DNA from: Psilocybe azurescens
Taxonomy: Eukaryota; Basidiomycota; Agaricomycetes; Agaricales; Agrocybaceae
Length of the DNA: 64,000 nucleotides
Assembly: GCA_023853785.1 (NCBI GenBank)
Contig: JAJIRX010000721.1
Location: 62,001-126,000 of the forward strand
Direction of reading: 5' to 3'
Shown here: positions 45,524 through 58,797 of the stretch, in pieces
Position numbering within the stretch: position 1 is the first letter of the stretch
Layout: every line of letters begins with the position of its first letter
The notes under the pieces: model-generated
What the model was told of the DNA's origin: nothing
The model's database searches: none
What the model saw: only the letters and a program-made list of their open reading frames with translations
Translations under genes and position numbers: made by a program

Positions 45524-47580
45524 TTACGACGGAATTGTTGTTACAGTGGACAATGTTCTGTCTAGTGCCGGAGAGTTGCCTATGTTTAGAGTTTGTTTGA
45601 ATTCCTCCGTATACGTGACTCCATCAATTATGACTTGGAAATCTGCCGTCAATGAGGTAGAAATATTCGGCCTGTTAACAGTAGCAGTATAGGCCTTGTA
45701 TCCTGGTGCCACATTTGGAGGTCCAGCAATAGTTACTGGAACGAGATTGACTGTAATATCCGTCAAGGGGCCCGACTGAACGCCACCTTTGTCAAAGGCG
45801 TGCAAAGTTGCGCTGGTTGGATTGCTTTCAGTGCGGACCTGTATGTCACGGAAATTGTAAATCACTGAAAGCAATGACTATTAAATGAGATACGCACTCC
45901 GACAACAAGGTTGTAATTTATTCCACCACTGTTTCCAAGGCTGAAAGAACTGATACCTGGCAGGTAAATGAGTTGGTCTTGCTGGATAATGTACCCTTGG
46001 CCGCCGTTATTGTATGTTTGGACAGGAGATCCATCACCTTCGTCAACTTGGAACCAGAATTTAGAGACCGAGGCAGCCGCGTCGATCGGGGCAGCAAACT
46101 GATATGTTGGTAATGTAATTCCTTGAGCTTCGGTGATGGGCGAGACTACGGCCGTGCCGGCAACTGGAAGAGACGCGACATTGGTTCTTTGGTTACAGTT
46201 TGTAAATTGCCCTCGTGCATCACACCAAAGAAGTTTTACAGAACGATTAGGAGGAACAGGCACGTTGGGAGGTTGAGAAAGCTAAGTTCATTTGTAAGTC
46301 ACAAATCACTAGCTCTTTATGACGAGATTTGAATGCGTACGCGGAAGAGAACATCGAAAACGAGCTGAGATCCGACTTGTGTTATTTGTGCAGATGATAC
46401 TTTGGCCGGAAGAAACTCGATGGTATCGGTCAGCACCACACCATTTGGAACGGTGTTCACCATTCGCTGTAGCAGGGTGGAACATGTCGCCTTAAACGTC
46501 TCCTCAGAATTCAGACTATCAAGGATCATTAGTACATGAAAAAGTTGAATCTAACACAGATATACCTATTCATCGTAACATTTCCATCACTGCTAAAAAT
46601 CCGGAGGTCCGACGCGAAAGTCGAGTCTTGAACGACAATAAGAGGATTAGATGTTGTACCTGCAATGTATTCGCTTACACTATGCCAGAATCAGTTTTGA
46701 GAGAATATTTACGGTTTAAAAGCTTACACCGCATGATCATAACTAGTCGTAGTGTCAAAGGTTTCGTCGCCATTCGGAACAATGTCCGGGAAATCCGCAT
46801 TTCGAACGCCCCCAAAGTGTGGCCACAGGCAACAAGACGGATCATATCAGATGGAGAGAAACCTTGTTGTCGGAAGCTCTCCGTATGAGATTGAAGCGTT
46901 TGCTGTGGTTCTGGTACTCCTAGACGCCCAGCTGTCAGAGCGTCCACGCGTCCTCCTTTGAATGGTATAATCGGTCCGCTGCACGAGGCCACGGCCCAGC
47001 TAACGCCTAGCGCTATTAAATCGGCGCCTAATCATTTGCTCGTAAATAAGCTGCATATCAGATAACACTTGAACAGCACTCACGAGAGACATATTTGTTG
47101 GCTGATACCGAGAAATCGAGAGTGACAGTGTCAACATTGCCCTGGCCAACATTCTGCACGGTGTTCAACAACGCGTGAGGATTTAAACTAACGGCGAAGA
47201 AGATAAATAAGAACCTCAGCTCGATCTAGCTCAAAGAATATCGAGGCATCTAGGCCACCGGTACCATCATCGACATTATGAGTAGCCATATCATGATATG
47301 CCTGCAGATATAATTAGGACGTCAAACACGGAAGTCGGCAAATTTAAACATGAATCAAACCCACAAGGCGAACCCATTCTGCAGCGACGGTAGACTTAAG
47401 AGAGGGATCACGATGCGTGCAGTCCCTAGTTACACCACCGATGTCAAGACCAATATGGTCAGTGCCTTCGAACACAAACTGCTCAAGAGCATCGTATTGA
47501 GGAGAAGGCCACTGGTAGGCAAACGCCGTGAACACCGGCGAGAAAAGTATTGCGGTGAAGATGGTCCGTGGCGGTATCAT
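45524..47580 (-). CDS. secreted heme peroxidase (plant/fungal superfamily)
   Basis: Extracellular heme peroxidase. Exons: 47580-47365, 47301-47215, 47153-47084, 47027-46728, 46679-46566, 46515-46341, 46281-45893, 45863-45524. A signal peptide (TIFTAILFSPVFTAFAYQ) opens it. The distal heme site is EWVRLAYHDMATHN (catalytic Arg and His) followed by DGTGGLDASIFFELDRAE; SRADLIALGVSWAVASCSGP and GRLGVPEPQQTL lie mid-domain; the proximal heme ligand is in MIRLVACGHTLGG. A long C-terminal part (NGVVLTDTIEFLPAKVSSAQ and beta-rich text to LSTVTTIPS) follows, as in basidiomycete peroxidases with an extra domain. One base seems missing from the C5 run 46809-46813, right after the proximal His motif. The last intron would be only 29 nt. 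A TATA-like ctataaaa lies ~80 bases upstream. Substrate unknown; a typical lignin-peroxidase or Mn-peroxidase assignment is not supported. Confidence 0.85.
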
Positions 47581-50500
47581 TGTATTTTGGCGCTTGGTGA
47601 GTTTATCAGAAGAGGGACTGATTTCTCAACGTCTTGAATACGGCCATGAAAACCTACATTTTATAGCTTTACAAACCACTCGAACTAAGCGATATGATCA
47701 AAGTTCCTTGTCCATACATTGTAGCTGTAAGCTCCTTGGAGAACGTGTTACATAATGGAAAAGGTGTTCAGGAGACCGATCCTTACCATGCAGAAAATGT
47801 GCAGGGGCGGGGTGTGGCGGGGTGATAAATTTATATGTTCATGTTAGCTGATCGCCGTGATGGGCGACCATAATCATCGTGCACCTTATAAAGGAGAGCA
47901 ACCACCACAAGGGGATATAAAGAAGTAAGAAACACAATTCACTGCCAGCTGAAACCCCCTCCTTATCAGGATTGGGGAAGATTGTGGTTCATTGACTGTT
48001 GGGCAAACGCATGAGCTATTTTAAGAAGGTTAATATATGTAAGCGCATGCACAATGCAAGGGCAACCCTTAATGACTCAATGGCTTAACGATAATAATCT
48101 GTCAAAATCATCATCCTTGGGAATGAAGGTACTTTTGCAATACCGTCTCGGAGTATTGTCGGTTTTTGACATAATTTCTATGTATGTTCGCACACAAAAG
48201 GTTTCTTCATCGTGCAAAGGCGGCCAGCAACTTGCAGAAAATCGCCTTCAAATTTTCTAACTACTACTCAACTTTCTCTGAATGGAACAGTAGTTCCCTG
48301 GAATACGGGTACATACGCGACTTGAAGCAGGGCGCTTGACTGGATAACCAGTACTCGTTTATGTATAATACAGAAGCCTTCTCTTCCGAATATCTGAATT
48401 GCGTGTACATTGCCAATGCTTTGATATAAGCAGTGCCGGTGAAAATGCCGAGGCGCTGTTAATGGTTTCTCCTACAAGGAGGGGTGATCAACCGTTGACA
48501 CCGCTGTACAAATTTTCTATCAGAAGGTTTCGGTTGTCTATCATGATAGCCTGGGCTTGCTCTAACTGCGTAGCCAGGCTGGCTGCGGCAAATTGGTAAA
48601 CCAAAACAACTTACCGGTCAAACAAGTAGAAGGGAATTGGTAAACACCGATGTTGGCGCTGAGTTTGACCCGGACCTTAACAGAGAATATAACGTTTGTT
48701 TTAAGTTCACGTTGAAGTGAACAACAGTCTCAGAGCACTGCGTCCCCATATTGTGACGCAGACATATCGGTGTTATTATTTACATGGTGAGATGAGGCCG
48801 TAGAAAGCGTTGCGACTCCGAGGCGATCGTTATCATTGTGGTACCTTTTCCCAAGACCATGATTGTAGCTTTGCATTTTCTGCCACCTTCTGCCAGTGCT
48901 TATCAGCATCAGAGTGATAAGGGGGAACATGAAGGAATAAATAAAACCTAGGATGCTTTAATCTAACTCCAAATGGAGTCAAGAAATGGTATGGAGTGTT
49001 TTAGAAAACCCCCAGATATGCGTGATACTTGGGCATTACGGGAACTGCATGTAGAGAGAGATAGAGAAGGCATTCTATTAGACATGTGTTGGTAACTTGT
49101 TATGTAAACCAGCCCAACGCCACATGGCGGGTGCCTCACAATTACTCAGATTGGTATTGCATATAACTCAATTGGTATGTAGTATTTAGTGGCACATTCC
49201 AACGGTAATCCAAAGTCATACCCTCCTTCTCCAAATAGCATCACTTGGTTTCAAGGCCGTCACTTTGCACGGCATAATGTGTTCTATTATGGCTGATATC
49301 CCCAAAACGCATAGCCAGGGCATATACAGGTGAAAATGATTCATGAACGAGGTTCTGCCTTCCTAATAACATCACCGCAAGTCACCGGCCAGTCCTGGTT
49401 TTGTGCTGTCTACTAGACTTTGTCCCACTGAGACACCACGAAATAGAGAAATAATCCTAACGATATCACTCAGCATCTTCAGAAAAATAAACGTAGGATG
49501 ACCCATGGAATGCATTATCTGTACCTTTGGTAAAGTGCTTTCGTGTGCTTTCTCATCTGGTAGGCATTGAATTGTTCCATTTCTGAACGGATCACGAAAT
49601 GCGATAGCAGCGTATTTGCGCACAAATCGCAATGGATTCTAAAATGCAGAGTCCAGGTGATTATTATTGGTCTAATATAAACTATAGTAGTCAGATAAGC
49701 TGGGGTCCCCGTAGCTTGAAGTATTTGCGTTTATATTGCTGATCATAGACAGGTTTTCCTATTCTAATACGAAGGTCTTCATTACGACGACGTAGGTTCA
49801 CTGATTGCTACCACCTAGATGGCAAACAGGACCAATGATAGATATGAATTATGTGAAAGGCGCAATCGCGAGTAGGACGTGACATGAAGAACCTGAAGTG
49901 GTCGATTACAGCAGGAAGCTGCAATTCCCTGGCCTCAATCTGCGTGAGGTACAGTTTATAGCTCTTAGGTATAACAGGACGTATTTAGCAGAGTCAACCT
50001 TATCTCCTCAGTCGTAATCACGATGGCGTCGATGGCGTAGGATGATGCTGGTTCTATCGTCACCATCTGGGTTTCGCGAGTCTATCAAGATCAATGTCAT
50101 CTGAGTTTCGTGAGCGCGTTATGTCCCGTTTACCGTCGGGATGACGAGAGTGGTGTCTTGATTTTCGAGTCCTGATTTACGATAACGAGGTGAGATGAGC
50201 TTTGCCTGTACATAACCCCCTATGCTGACTTTTTCACCCCTCCCTCATCACTCATCATTCAGTTCCGAATCGGTTGACAACGCAGCAGCACTAAATAAAT
50301 GCCGCTTCTCGCTCGTGATGGTAGGGGCGGATCTTGCGTTCAAGGGGGTGGAAGGGACGAGGTGTAGTAAGCTATAAGAAACGAATCAGTAATTCCCGTT
50401 GCTACTGGTTAGCGATTGGCCTGATACGGGAAGTGGTAATCGGATGGACAAGGAGCAGCGAGAACGAGCGAGTCGGTAGGGACATGGCTGATGACGCGAC

Positions 50501-51834
50501 TTTCGACAATACAGCATACAATTGCTGCTGCATGTTAAAAGGAAGATGGAGGCTGTGGCGCGGCATCAACGATACAGATGCCGTCGCCGCTGAGTAGGAG
50601 GCGTGGAGGTCGAGTCATGACAACGCAGTATTTGAGTCCTATAGTGGAGGCGGTGAGTGGAGTGGAAGTCAAACGAGCTGCTGGTACTAGTTGTCGAGAG
50701 AGGCGGATGGGGGCAGCGGGACTGCACGAAAAGCAAAGCCCGGGAATCAAAGAGCTTGAGCTTGCGGCCCTGCGGGCCGCGACACTGACTCCCCGATCAA
50801 TCTTACTTATTCCCACGTTAAATTATTTACAAACATCGCTTCCAGCGATTGGGATTCAGAGTTTCTATCTTGACTTGAATAATTATGCCGCTACGATATA
50901 CCGCCACGCAAAACGGATCACGATCTCTACTCGTGAGCCGCTTAATCCCATTGCATGCAAGCTATTGCATGTTAACTTGCCTATATTTTTCTTTTATTCT
51001 TCCCTGTAACTATGTATTTCACCACTGAGGGTTCCCACCACCGGCACACTGCGGCCACCTGGTCACTTGGACGCTGGGCCTTGAGAAGATCTGGCAACGG
51101 CGAACAGTATATTTGATTACAATTTTGTGTTACCCCTCATCATTATTTACAAATTTTGTTCGCTTCCATGACCACGCCTTCTCTGCTCCTCAACCACTTT
51201 TGAACCCACCAATAGCGACTAAATTCTCCGGCAGAGCTACTCCATAATCTCAATGATACTGTAGTTGTAAATTTGGAGCGAATCATATCTTATATGGAGA
51301 GGACGAGTGTCGCATACGCAGTGGACCTTCAATGATGTACTCCAGGTGTGATTAGTACATTGGATATCACACGTAGAAGCATTACGGATAGGACTGTAAG
51401 TTAGATATCAAACCAGTTGCTCCAACGTGGATTACCTACCGACAAGCTATCAATATACAGAGCCCAAAGTCTATTTAACTGAGGTTGAACCATTGGATTA
51501 CATTGGAGTAGAGGAATGATTCCATCAGGCATCTATCATGGCGGTTATCATTACCAGAATATATGAATACTATAATTAACCGATATATAAGAAAGTGTCA
51601 CTCGGTAAGTGCATCTCCTCGGGTCTACGATATTTCCCTACGTCTACACTCAGTCTACTCGCCATTCCAGTCAACATACAAGAATATAATATTAGCAGCT
51701 ACGTCAATGGCACAATGACGATGAGTTTTCTTGTAAGCACGTCTCCGCGTTTGCGAGTATAAACACCACAAAATCACGTATGTCAGCCATATACACCATA
51801 GTATACACTGGAATAATGTATCTTTGCCGTAGGC
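47581..51834. other. 4.2 kb without a recognised gene
   Basis: Mostly AT-rich DNA. A GC-richer island at about 50300-50820 has overlapping open frames on both strands (50535-50816 minus, 50578-51009 plus) but no motif; it could be a transposon remnant or a CpG-like patch. No gene is called. Confidence 0.35.
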
Positions 51835-52870
51835 TTGTTCCTGCTACTTAGAAAGGAAATTTCAACAATGTGTCCTACAGTGTCCAAACAGGTCGCAAAT
51901 ATGAGTCGTCACATCGCTCTATTAGATATGTCAGTGCTGTATCTGACTTGCTTCTTGCGTGTCCTTGTGCAATGGTACTTAATTGCCTGGTTTGTTTTGA
52001 TTCATAGAGACACGCCAGAAAATCTTTTTAGGGGCTGGTGACAGAAGATCCTTGGCAATGGACCCAGATACTTAGTGAGGGTTTCTATTCTTCATTCATT
52101 GTATCTGATGGAATAATGGTTGGTGAATATTATTCATTATAGTAACATTCTGATCAAAGTCTCAACAGATATGGAAATGCTACCACGTTTGGGGGCAATC
52201 GTTCAAAGTAATTTCGGTCCCACGAACACTTTTTGTTACAGAATTCGGTCAGTCTTACGAATGAAAGTTTCGCATGAACATTTCTGTTATATTTAATAAC
52301 AGGTCTCATCGTTACAAAGTCAATCTTATAAGGGCAAGGGCTGTCCGGTCGGCGACCCAGCAAACAAATCGGCATCTTATTAAGCTGGAACAAAGTTTCA
52401 AGTGCTCTGTTATTTGTGTCAATAGGCACCACAATATTAACAACCTTTCTTATTGGTTACAGAATCCATTCCGCCTCTCGTTCAAATGGTTCACCTTTCA
52501 AATGACTGTTCAATCGTAGTGTGATATTGGTCATTGAGTCAGCCGCTGCGTACTCACTCTTACTCCTCCTGGATGGCATCGGAGCAGTCGCTCCGACAGA
52601 CCTCCAGCTGCATTCTCCTGCGATTAAAGTTGTTCCTTGCGTGGAAACAGCGCTGACGATTATGACCGTAAGTAGCTCCAATCATCCGGCTGATAATCAG
52701 ATTTCTCTAACATACAATCAGGGCATGGCTCCAACAGTCGTGGTAGAAAGAATCGCCATTACAAAACCCAATAACACAGCTGCATCAACAACCGCTCACA
52801 TATCTAGCTTACAGCTCTTGGAGTCCCAGCAAAGGATTGGTTGTAGTACAAATACCAAATGGCGATGTTA
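51835..52870 (+). pseudogene. decayed agaric multi-TM protein gene
   Basis: Pieces of a seven-span hypothetical membrane protein family common in agarics appear in order but in different frames: FLLLRKEIST, then LDMSVLYLTCFLRVLVQWYL; CYHVWGQSFKVISVPRTLF near 52180; LLFVSIGTTILTTFLIGYRI near 52420; an in-frame TGA at about 52508; ILVIESAAAYSLLLLLDGIG (52524-52583); and, after a short intron (52669-52721), GMAPTVVVERIAI. The IESAAxYSL and GMAPTxxVxR marks are what I recall from this family. Its function is unknown. Multiple breaks, including a clear stop, favour real decay over base-call errors. Confidence 0.5.
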
Positions 52871-53773
52871 ACGCCTCAAGTAACACAGGCGACGCCACGC
52901 GGACCCCGGTGGTTGGAGTGAAAAGGGAGTCCTGTGTAGATGGCACTTCGAGGTGTTATCAAGTCTAAAATATGTCGATTGTGGTTATATTTGTCCCAGA
53001 GTTGTTCCTCTCTCTTCTTACTGATATCATAGTCGATTTCAATCTCGTCAATGCATACGCTGTTAGTAGCGACACATTTTGGACACGGTGGCAGGCGTTA
53101 CTTCCAAATGATACTTGAGAGTGTGAAAGTAATATGTGGTTTCTAGTTTGAAATCAGTACAACAAAAAAGAACATGCTTTTTGCAAGCACATTCAAAGCG
53201 CCCATAACCAGAATTCCAGTGTTTCAAATTTGCGACTTATTTAGACACCTTCTTACACTATCTTCGGAGTTTCGTATTTAAGATTCCGCATTTGGACGTA
53301 AAACGTCTGAAAGCACTGGAAGGCTAGTATGCCGCATGCATGAATTGAGGTGAGTCAATATTGCAAGGGTTTATTAACCGACGTTTTCAAACCTGGTTGT
53401 TAGCAAGCTAGTTTCCCATAAATGCATGGGATAAGAAGAAGAGATCGTTTGGTAGTGCCGGCAGGCCGTGCTTTCGGGAAAAGTAGGGACGATGAAGAAG
53501 ACCACGGAAGACCAGCTCCCAGCGCCCAACAGCGCCGGTGTCATAGCCGGTACGATACCACGGAACCTTATCCGTAAGTATTTTCGTACAAATACACCTA
53601 CACTGCGCCGGAGATCTGTCTAATAAGCTTCGTCAGATTAACAGTCATAGATCGAAGACTTCGCGAAACTGTTACTGATAAGTAACTGCCGAACTGCAGG
53701 ATCCATATAAATATCGCCTTCCCAGAGGCCAAAGTGAATTTGTGCGCCATCATACATCTCCAAATTATACAAC
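52871..53773. other. spacer upstream of the P450
   Basis: No gene recognised; a CT-poor AT-rich region that includes the presumed P450 promoter. Confidence 0.35.
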
Positions 53774-56310
53774 ATGCTCCTTCTTGCTTTTGAAGCCTGC
53801 ACTACCTGCGCGCTTGCCTGGCTTTTTCTGGAAAGCCTGTCGCACGCTCTTCGTGAGATCCAGTCTTGATAACATACCTGGACCACCAGCGACGTCAATA
53901 TGGACAGGTGATACTATCTTCAAAGATTTGTTTCATTTCTCTGAGCTGACTCATTTATCGGAAGGCGTACTTGGCCAAATTTTCAATCCAGACGCATGGG
54001 GTTTTCACGAGGAAATTACGAAGAAGTGTAAGCATTGATCCTACAATTGAACACTGATCCATATAGGTAACACTACGTTCAATAGATGGCAGCGTTATTA
54101 AGATAAAGGCTATTTTAGGGGTTCGTAAAGATATTCAGTGGGCGATTAACTTTGCTGATGATTGTGGTCGTGATAGGAAAATCAGCTTTACGTCTTTGAC
54201 CCCAAGGCGTTGCATCAAATATTCACCAAGGTTATAAAGGTCTATCTAACGCAGAGAAGGTCTCGTCTCACTCTCTTTGATGCAGGATCAACATATTTTT
54301 GAAGAAACGCCAGGCTTTATCGAGTACGTCATTTCTTATATCAGATCACTACCAATGATCCTTAACTGCTGTATTGTAGGATCAATAGGTTGGTCTTGGG
54401 GCCTGGACTCCTCGGTACTCTCGGTAATAATTCTACCTTGTACTTGATTCAAAGGGCTTATTTGAACCGTGATAGGGGAGAGTCATCGAAAGCAACGAAA
54501 GATGTTGAACCCTGTGTTCTCCATTGCGCATATGCGTGAAATGAGTCAGTGGTCTCCCTCATAGCCGCCTCAATATATGTTTTACGTGTTATAGTGCCCA
54601 TCTTCTACAGCGTAATGTACCGGCTTCGCGATGCACTGGTGACCCAAGTCAAAGATGGACCGAAAGAGGTATGTACAATATCAGCTGGCTAAAGCAGATA
54701 ACAACTCAAAGATATACCCTTCTCAAGATTGATCTTTTACATTGGATGTCACGAGCAGCCCTTGAACTGATTGGTCAAGGTGGACTCGGATACTCATTTG
54801 ACCCTCTCACGGAAGAGGTCGTACCCCACCCCTATATTAAAGCGATCAAGGGCCTTGGGTGCGTTTATGACGAACAATGAGCATGTGTTACTTCCTGATA
54901 CTAGAGACTATCTCTCAAGACCAGCCACTCACAAGATACTCATCCCTGGTCGATACTTGCTTTCAACGGCTGTCAAAATAGGGACGCCCAGTTTCCGACG
55001 AACAATAGTTAATTGGATACCGTGGAAGGCTCTCCACGACCTTCGAGATCTGACAGACGTGATGCATAACGTCTGCGTTGGAATTTATGAATCGAAAAAG
55101 AAAGCATTGCTAGAAGGCGATGAGGCTGTTGAAAGGCAGATGGGGCGAGGAAAGGACATTCTTAGTATTCTCAGTAAGCCGTCCTTCCCCTCTGTTATCG
55201 CGAATGCTGAAGTGTTCGATCCTGACAGTGAGAGCAAACACGGACGCTTCGGATGTAGACAGGCTTCCGGAAGAAGAACTGCTGGGTCAGATGTCGTCAG
55301 TGGATAGCACCTTTCTGGCACTGGGACGCATCTTAATTTCTTTTAGTACATTCATATTTGCTGCCACGGATACAACATCTGGAGCACTTTCACGTCTCTT
55401 CCATTTGCTTGCGACTCACCTAAATGTACAAGAAAGGCTTCGTCAAGAACTCGGTGAAGCAAGGCAGAAACACGGTCGTGATTTGTCCTACGATGAGTTG
55501 GTCTCTTTGCCCTATCTCGATGCTATTGTTCGGGAGACGCTCAGACTGTACGTTTTGCGATCAGATTCGTGCATCATCTATTAACTAGACATTCGAAAAC
55601 AGCTATGCGCCAGTCAATCGGGTCTCAAGGATGTCAGTCAATATCACTCATCTCTTCAATATACCGAACGTTCTTAAACTTCCTTGCCTAGTGCTCGACA
55701 GGATGTTTCGCTATCTCTCTCTAATCCTATTAGAGGATTGGACGGTTGCGAGATAAGAAACATTGCAATTCCAAAGAACACTGTTATTATCATAGGAATT
55801 GGGTCATGTAACCGTAATCCGGAATTATGGGGGCCTGACGTCGACGAGTGGAAACCTGAGAGGTGGCTTGAACCTCTTCCAGAGACAGTTACTAGCGCCC
55901 ATCTTCCGGGCGTCTATTCAAATCTGTAGGTCTAACCTGATGCTGTTGAATTGGCCTAACTTACATTCACAACCAACGCATTCAGTATGACCTTCATTGG
56001 AGGAAGCAGGTCCTGCATGTAAGTAATATCCTATGGTGTGAGTTGTGTGTTCATGTCAAACACCTGTCTAGCGGATTCAAATTCTCTCAATTGGAGATGA
56101 GTATGTCATCCTACATATCTTCAAAGTCTTGTATTCATTGAAGAGTTCGTTTCAGAAATACTACTCGCACTCTTGGTAGAGTCGTTCAAAATCACGGCTA
56201 CGAACAAGGAAATATTCTGGAGGATGTCTGGAATAGTGCAGCCTACTGTTTCGAACATTCACAGCACCAACTTTCAACTTCCCGTCATTATGCAGTCCAC
56301 AGAGCAGTAG
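53774..56310 (+). CDS. cytochrome P450 monooxygenase
   Basis: Membrane-anchored class II (ER) P450 split by about a dozen short introns. Marks in order: hydrophobic anchor (FEACTTCALAWLF), VRSSLDNIPGPPATSIWTG (proline hinge), LYVFDPKALHQIFTK, RKQRKMLNPVFSIAHM (helix C), LIGQGGLGYSFDPL, FIFAATDTTSGALSRL (I-helix oxygen site), YLDAIVRETLRL (K-helix ExxR), WKPERWL, and the heme-binding FIGGSRSCIG that supplies the cysteine thiolate. The end, after a final intron, is IVQPTVSN...QLPVIM, as in agaric CYP5-series enzymes. The anchor and the hinge lie in frames one base apart near the T5 run at 53823-53827, so one T is probably missing. Substrate unknown; no terpene synthase or other pathway partner is nearby. 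Confidence 0.9.
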
Positions 56311-56759
56311 CAAAATCGAGATTTTGGGGTCACAAATAAGATGATCGTCTAGATATTCGAGTAAACGCGGAATGGTAATCACGATGGGAGTGATGTCCGA
56401 ACATTCTGTGGTGCCTAAAAATATTGTACATACATGCACAAGCCTGATAAAAGGGGCATAGTTCAAAGTGTCCCGCCTTTCATCGTTTGTTCTCACTTTG
56501 AGAATTACACATTCCATTACAAGCTCAGTGCAGTGTCAGCTGAATTATTGCCCGCCTTTACCTGCAAGCGCTGAATCGTCCAAAACTTTAAAACGAAGAA
56601 AATAATCATGTTGCGGTAAGGAGCAATCGTAAACATTCAATGACTAGAGTGCATAGTCATTGTAACTTGGGAAATCCCCTACGGAATAGTCGATGCCAAT
56701 AGTAAGACTGAGACAGGTTCACCAGATGAATTTCAGGCAATTTTGACCATGGGGTCCCA
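56311..56759. other. spacer
   Basis: Between the P450 end and the F-box relic. A minus-strand frame at 56161-56517 overlaps the P450 tail and is not accepted. Confidence 0.35.
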
Positions 56760-57321
56760 ATCATCGATAACGCAATCTATAACCAGGTCAACCGATAGAA
56801 ACCTTTCGCAAGGCCGGAAATACGGAAATATCGGATAGATGCTTATCCAGCTTTTGCAAGTCGTTAACATAATAGTACAAGAACTGGGGCACCTGTTTCA
56901 ACGTGATATCGACGCTTTCGAATATGTCCCAAGAGAGTTCTGATATATCAACAAAAAGGTCACCCGCAGGGTTGACAGATGGTTCAACTTTCTCAAGAAA
57001 AGAACCATCCGATCATCGGAAAAGTTGGGAGGATGTGAGTTGTGGTACAAAGTCCAGATATGCTCTCCAAGAGGCTCTCTAGCTCGCGAAAGAGAATGCT
57101 GGGAACATGGTAATCGCCGGTCTGGTAGGTCTCCTGGCAATGTCACAAATCTGAGAGGACAGGTTTATCGTTTCCAAGATGTGCCGTTGGCATACGGGAT
57201 GGAGGGAACGGCAGATTCTCGATAAAGCTGAAAGCCTCGTCAGGTTGGCCTCCCAAGCTGGTTCCGCAGCTACTGCTGAAGCTATGTTGTAAAATATGTC
57301 GGACGCAAGTATTGTGGGCAT
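56760..57321 (-). pseudogene. F-box protein relic
   Basis: Starts MPTILASDIFYNIASAVAAE followed by NLTRLSALSRICRSLHPVCQ, the pattern of an F-box-like N terminus in agaric proteins. The frame then moves; HIWTLYHNSHPPNFSDDRM and LFLRKLNHLSTLRV (about 57060-56960) and WDIFESVDITLKQVPQFLYY (about 56930-56870) continue the expected leucine-rich part in other frames. A stop at about 56800 ends it early. Could be a young pseudogene or a gene with several base-call losses. F-box proteins link substrates to Skp1-cullin ubiquitin ligases. Confidence 0.5.
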
Positions 57322-57651
57322 TATTATCGAATCATGTGGCTGAGAGAAAGAAAGAAAGAATAACAGCCTTCAAAAATTCAAGTATGAAGGCAAGAACAAA
57401 GCAAAACTCAGTACGGACAACTGTAGGGCCGGGCTTGGCGTCAATGTTGTAATCATGCAACGTCTGGTAAAAAGTGAGTGGAATGTAGACCCGGTACCAT
57501 ATATCTTTTTTGGACTTGCCCGGTGGACCATTTGAGACCGTAAGTACACATGTGCCAAACTGAAATCGCCCTCCTACCTGGCTCTGAATATTAAGCCCCA
57601 ATTCATCCGCAAGATATTTTTGAAATGCCCCCAAATAACAAGGTATATTTA

Positions 57652-58797
57652 TTAACGTCCTGACATCCAACTCGAAACCAAACTTCGAGCCTGGATACCA
57701 TGCTCACCGCTATAAGCCGTCAAAACGCGCTCTGTGGCCAGCTCATCAATAAGCTTGATATTCTTGGGAACTGAGGTATCGGAGTTTGAGGGCGTGAGAC
57801 GTCTGCGACGAGACGAGCTGGCGAGAGCACTGCACACTACATGAGCAATGTTTTCATGGTATTCAAATTGTGCGTACCAGCTTTGTTCCCCACCATGCCC
57901 TGACTGATATTCCAAGCGGAATGGCGTCCTCGTCCTCCACTTCATTCATGTCGATGACGACAAGGAACATCTTGAGCGCCAAAGGCAGATCACCGGACGT
58001 GTAGGCTGTCTCGGCAAATTGGAGGAAAGTGAAGGGGTTCTGAGGGTTGAGTAGAAGTGCATGAGAGAGGGCCTCCAGGGCATGTGTGTATCTAGGGAGA
58101 TTTTGTTTAATATATCAGTTCAACGGTATGGAGAACAGACGCACTGGTTTGCTGACGAATGGATATCTGCAAGTTCCAACCAGCCTTCTACATCGGTGTA
58201 GAAGGTATCCAGATATTCGTTAAGATCCTCCACAGCCTTCTCTATCTTGCCCATGCGTCTTAGCACCGATATCCGTCTTTTCCAAGCCGCCTAATAGATT
58301 TGAATATAGAACCAGAGGGTACAAGAACGGACGCTTACTGCGTTGGTAGAGTTGGCTCGTAGTAGTTCATCGTAATAGCTAAGCACGACACTAGGTGATT
58401 CTGTCGCTTCCATTCGAATTCCAGTGAGGACATCCACTCTTGGTGAGGCGGGGAACCTTTCGGCAAGTTGTAGGAGGCATTGCTAGCGCACACCCTTCCG
58501 TTAATGTCAAATCCAGCGTCTGTCGGAGATGTGGTGGTAGCTTACGTCGGCAATGTCAATTCTTCCAATATCAAGGGAAGCTAAAGCCAACTGCTCGAGG
58601 AAAGCCCATCCTGCGCGGGTTGATACAATTTGAGTGACGTGTAGGATTTTATTAGTCTTTAACCCACCTTCTTCTCCAAGTTTGGTCGATGCTCCTGACT
58701 TAAGCACTACGACGCCTTTCTTGAAAGTTTCTTGGGATTTTCTAACGTTATTCCTGCGAAATGAGGATAGTTCCTGGAGCGCGGTTTGGAGAGACAT
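57652..58797 (-). CDS. EMC2: ER membrane protein complex subunit 2 (TPR protein)
   Basis: Cytosolic TPR subunit of the ER membrane protein complex, which inserts tail-anchored and multi-span proteins. Start ATG 58797 (MSLQTALQELSSFRRNNVRK). Exons follow with GWAFLEQLALASLDIGRIDI, FPASPRVDVLTGIRMEA, SYYDELLRANSTNAAAWKRR, DLNEYLDTFYTDVEGWLELA, YTHALEALSHALLLNPQNPF and FAETAYTSGDLPLALKMFLV, the tetratricopeptide text typical of EMC2. The last exon ends IKLIDELATERVLTAYSGEH...SSWMSGR. Between CSRQLVSSQTS and that ending the frame is off by one base at about 57785-57815; a lost base is likely because the protein is otherwise well kept. It diverges from the folate gene across only 112 bases. Confidence 0.88.

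Noticed and set aside
50300..50820. GC-rich island with frames on both strands
   Set aside because: Neither strand has a motif; overlapping frames are expected in GC-rich DNA.
53774..56310. P450, peroxidase and membrane proteins as a secondary-metabolite cluster
   Set aside because: No terpene synthase, PKS, NRPS or transporter core enzyme is nearby; the genes are kilobases apart.
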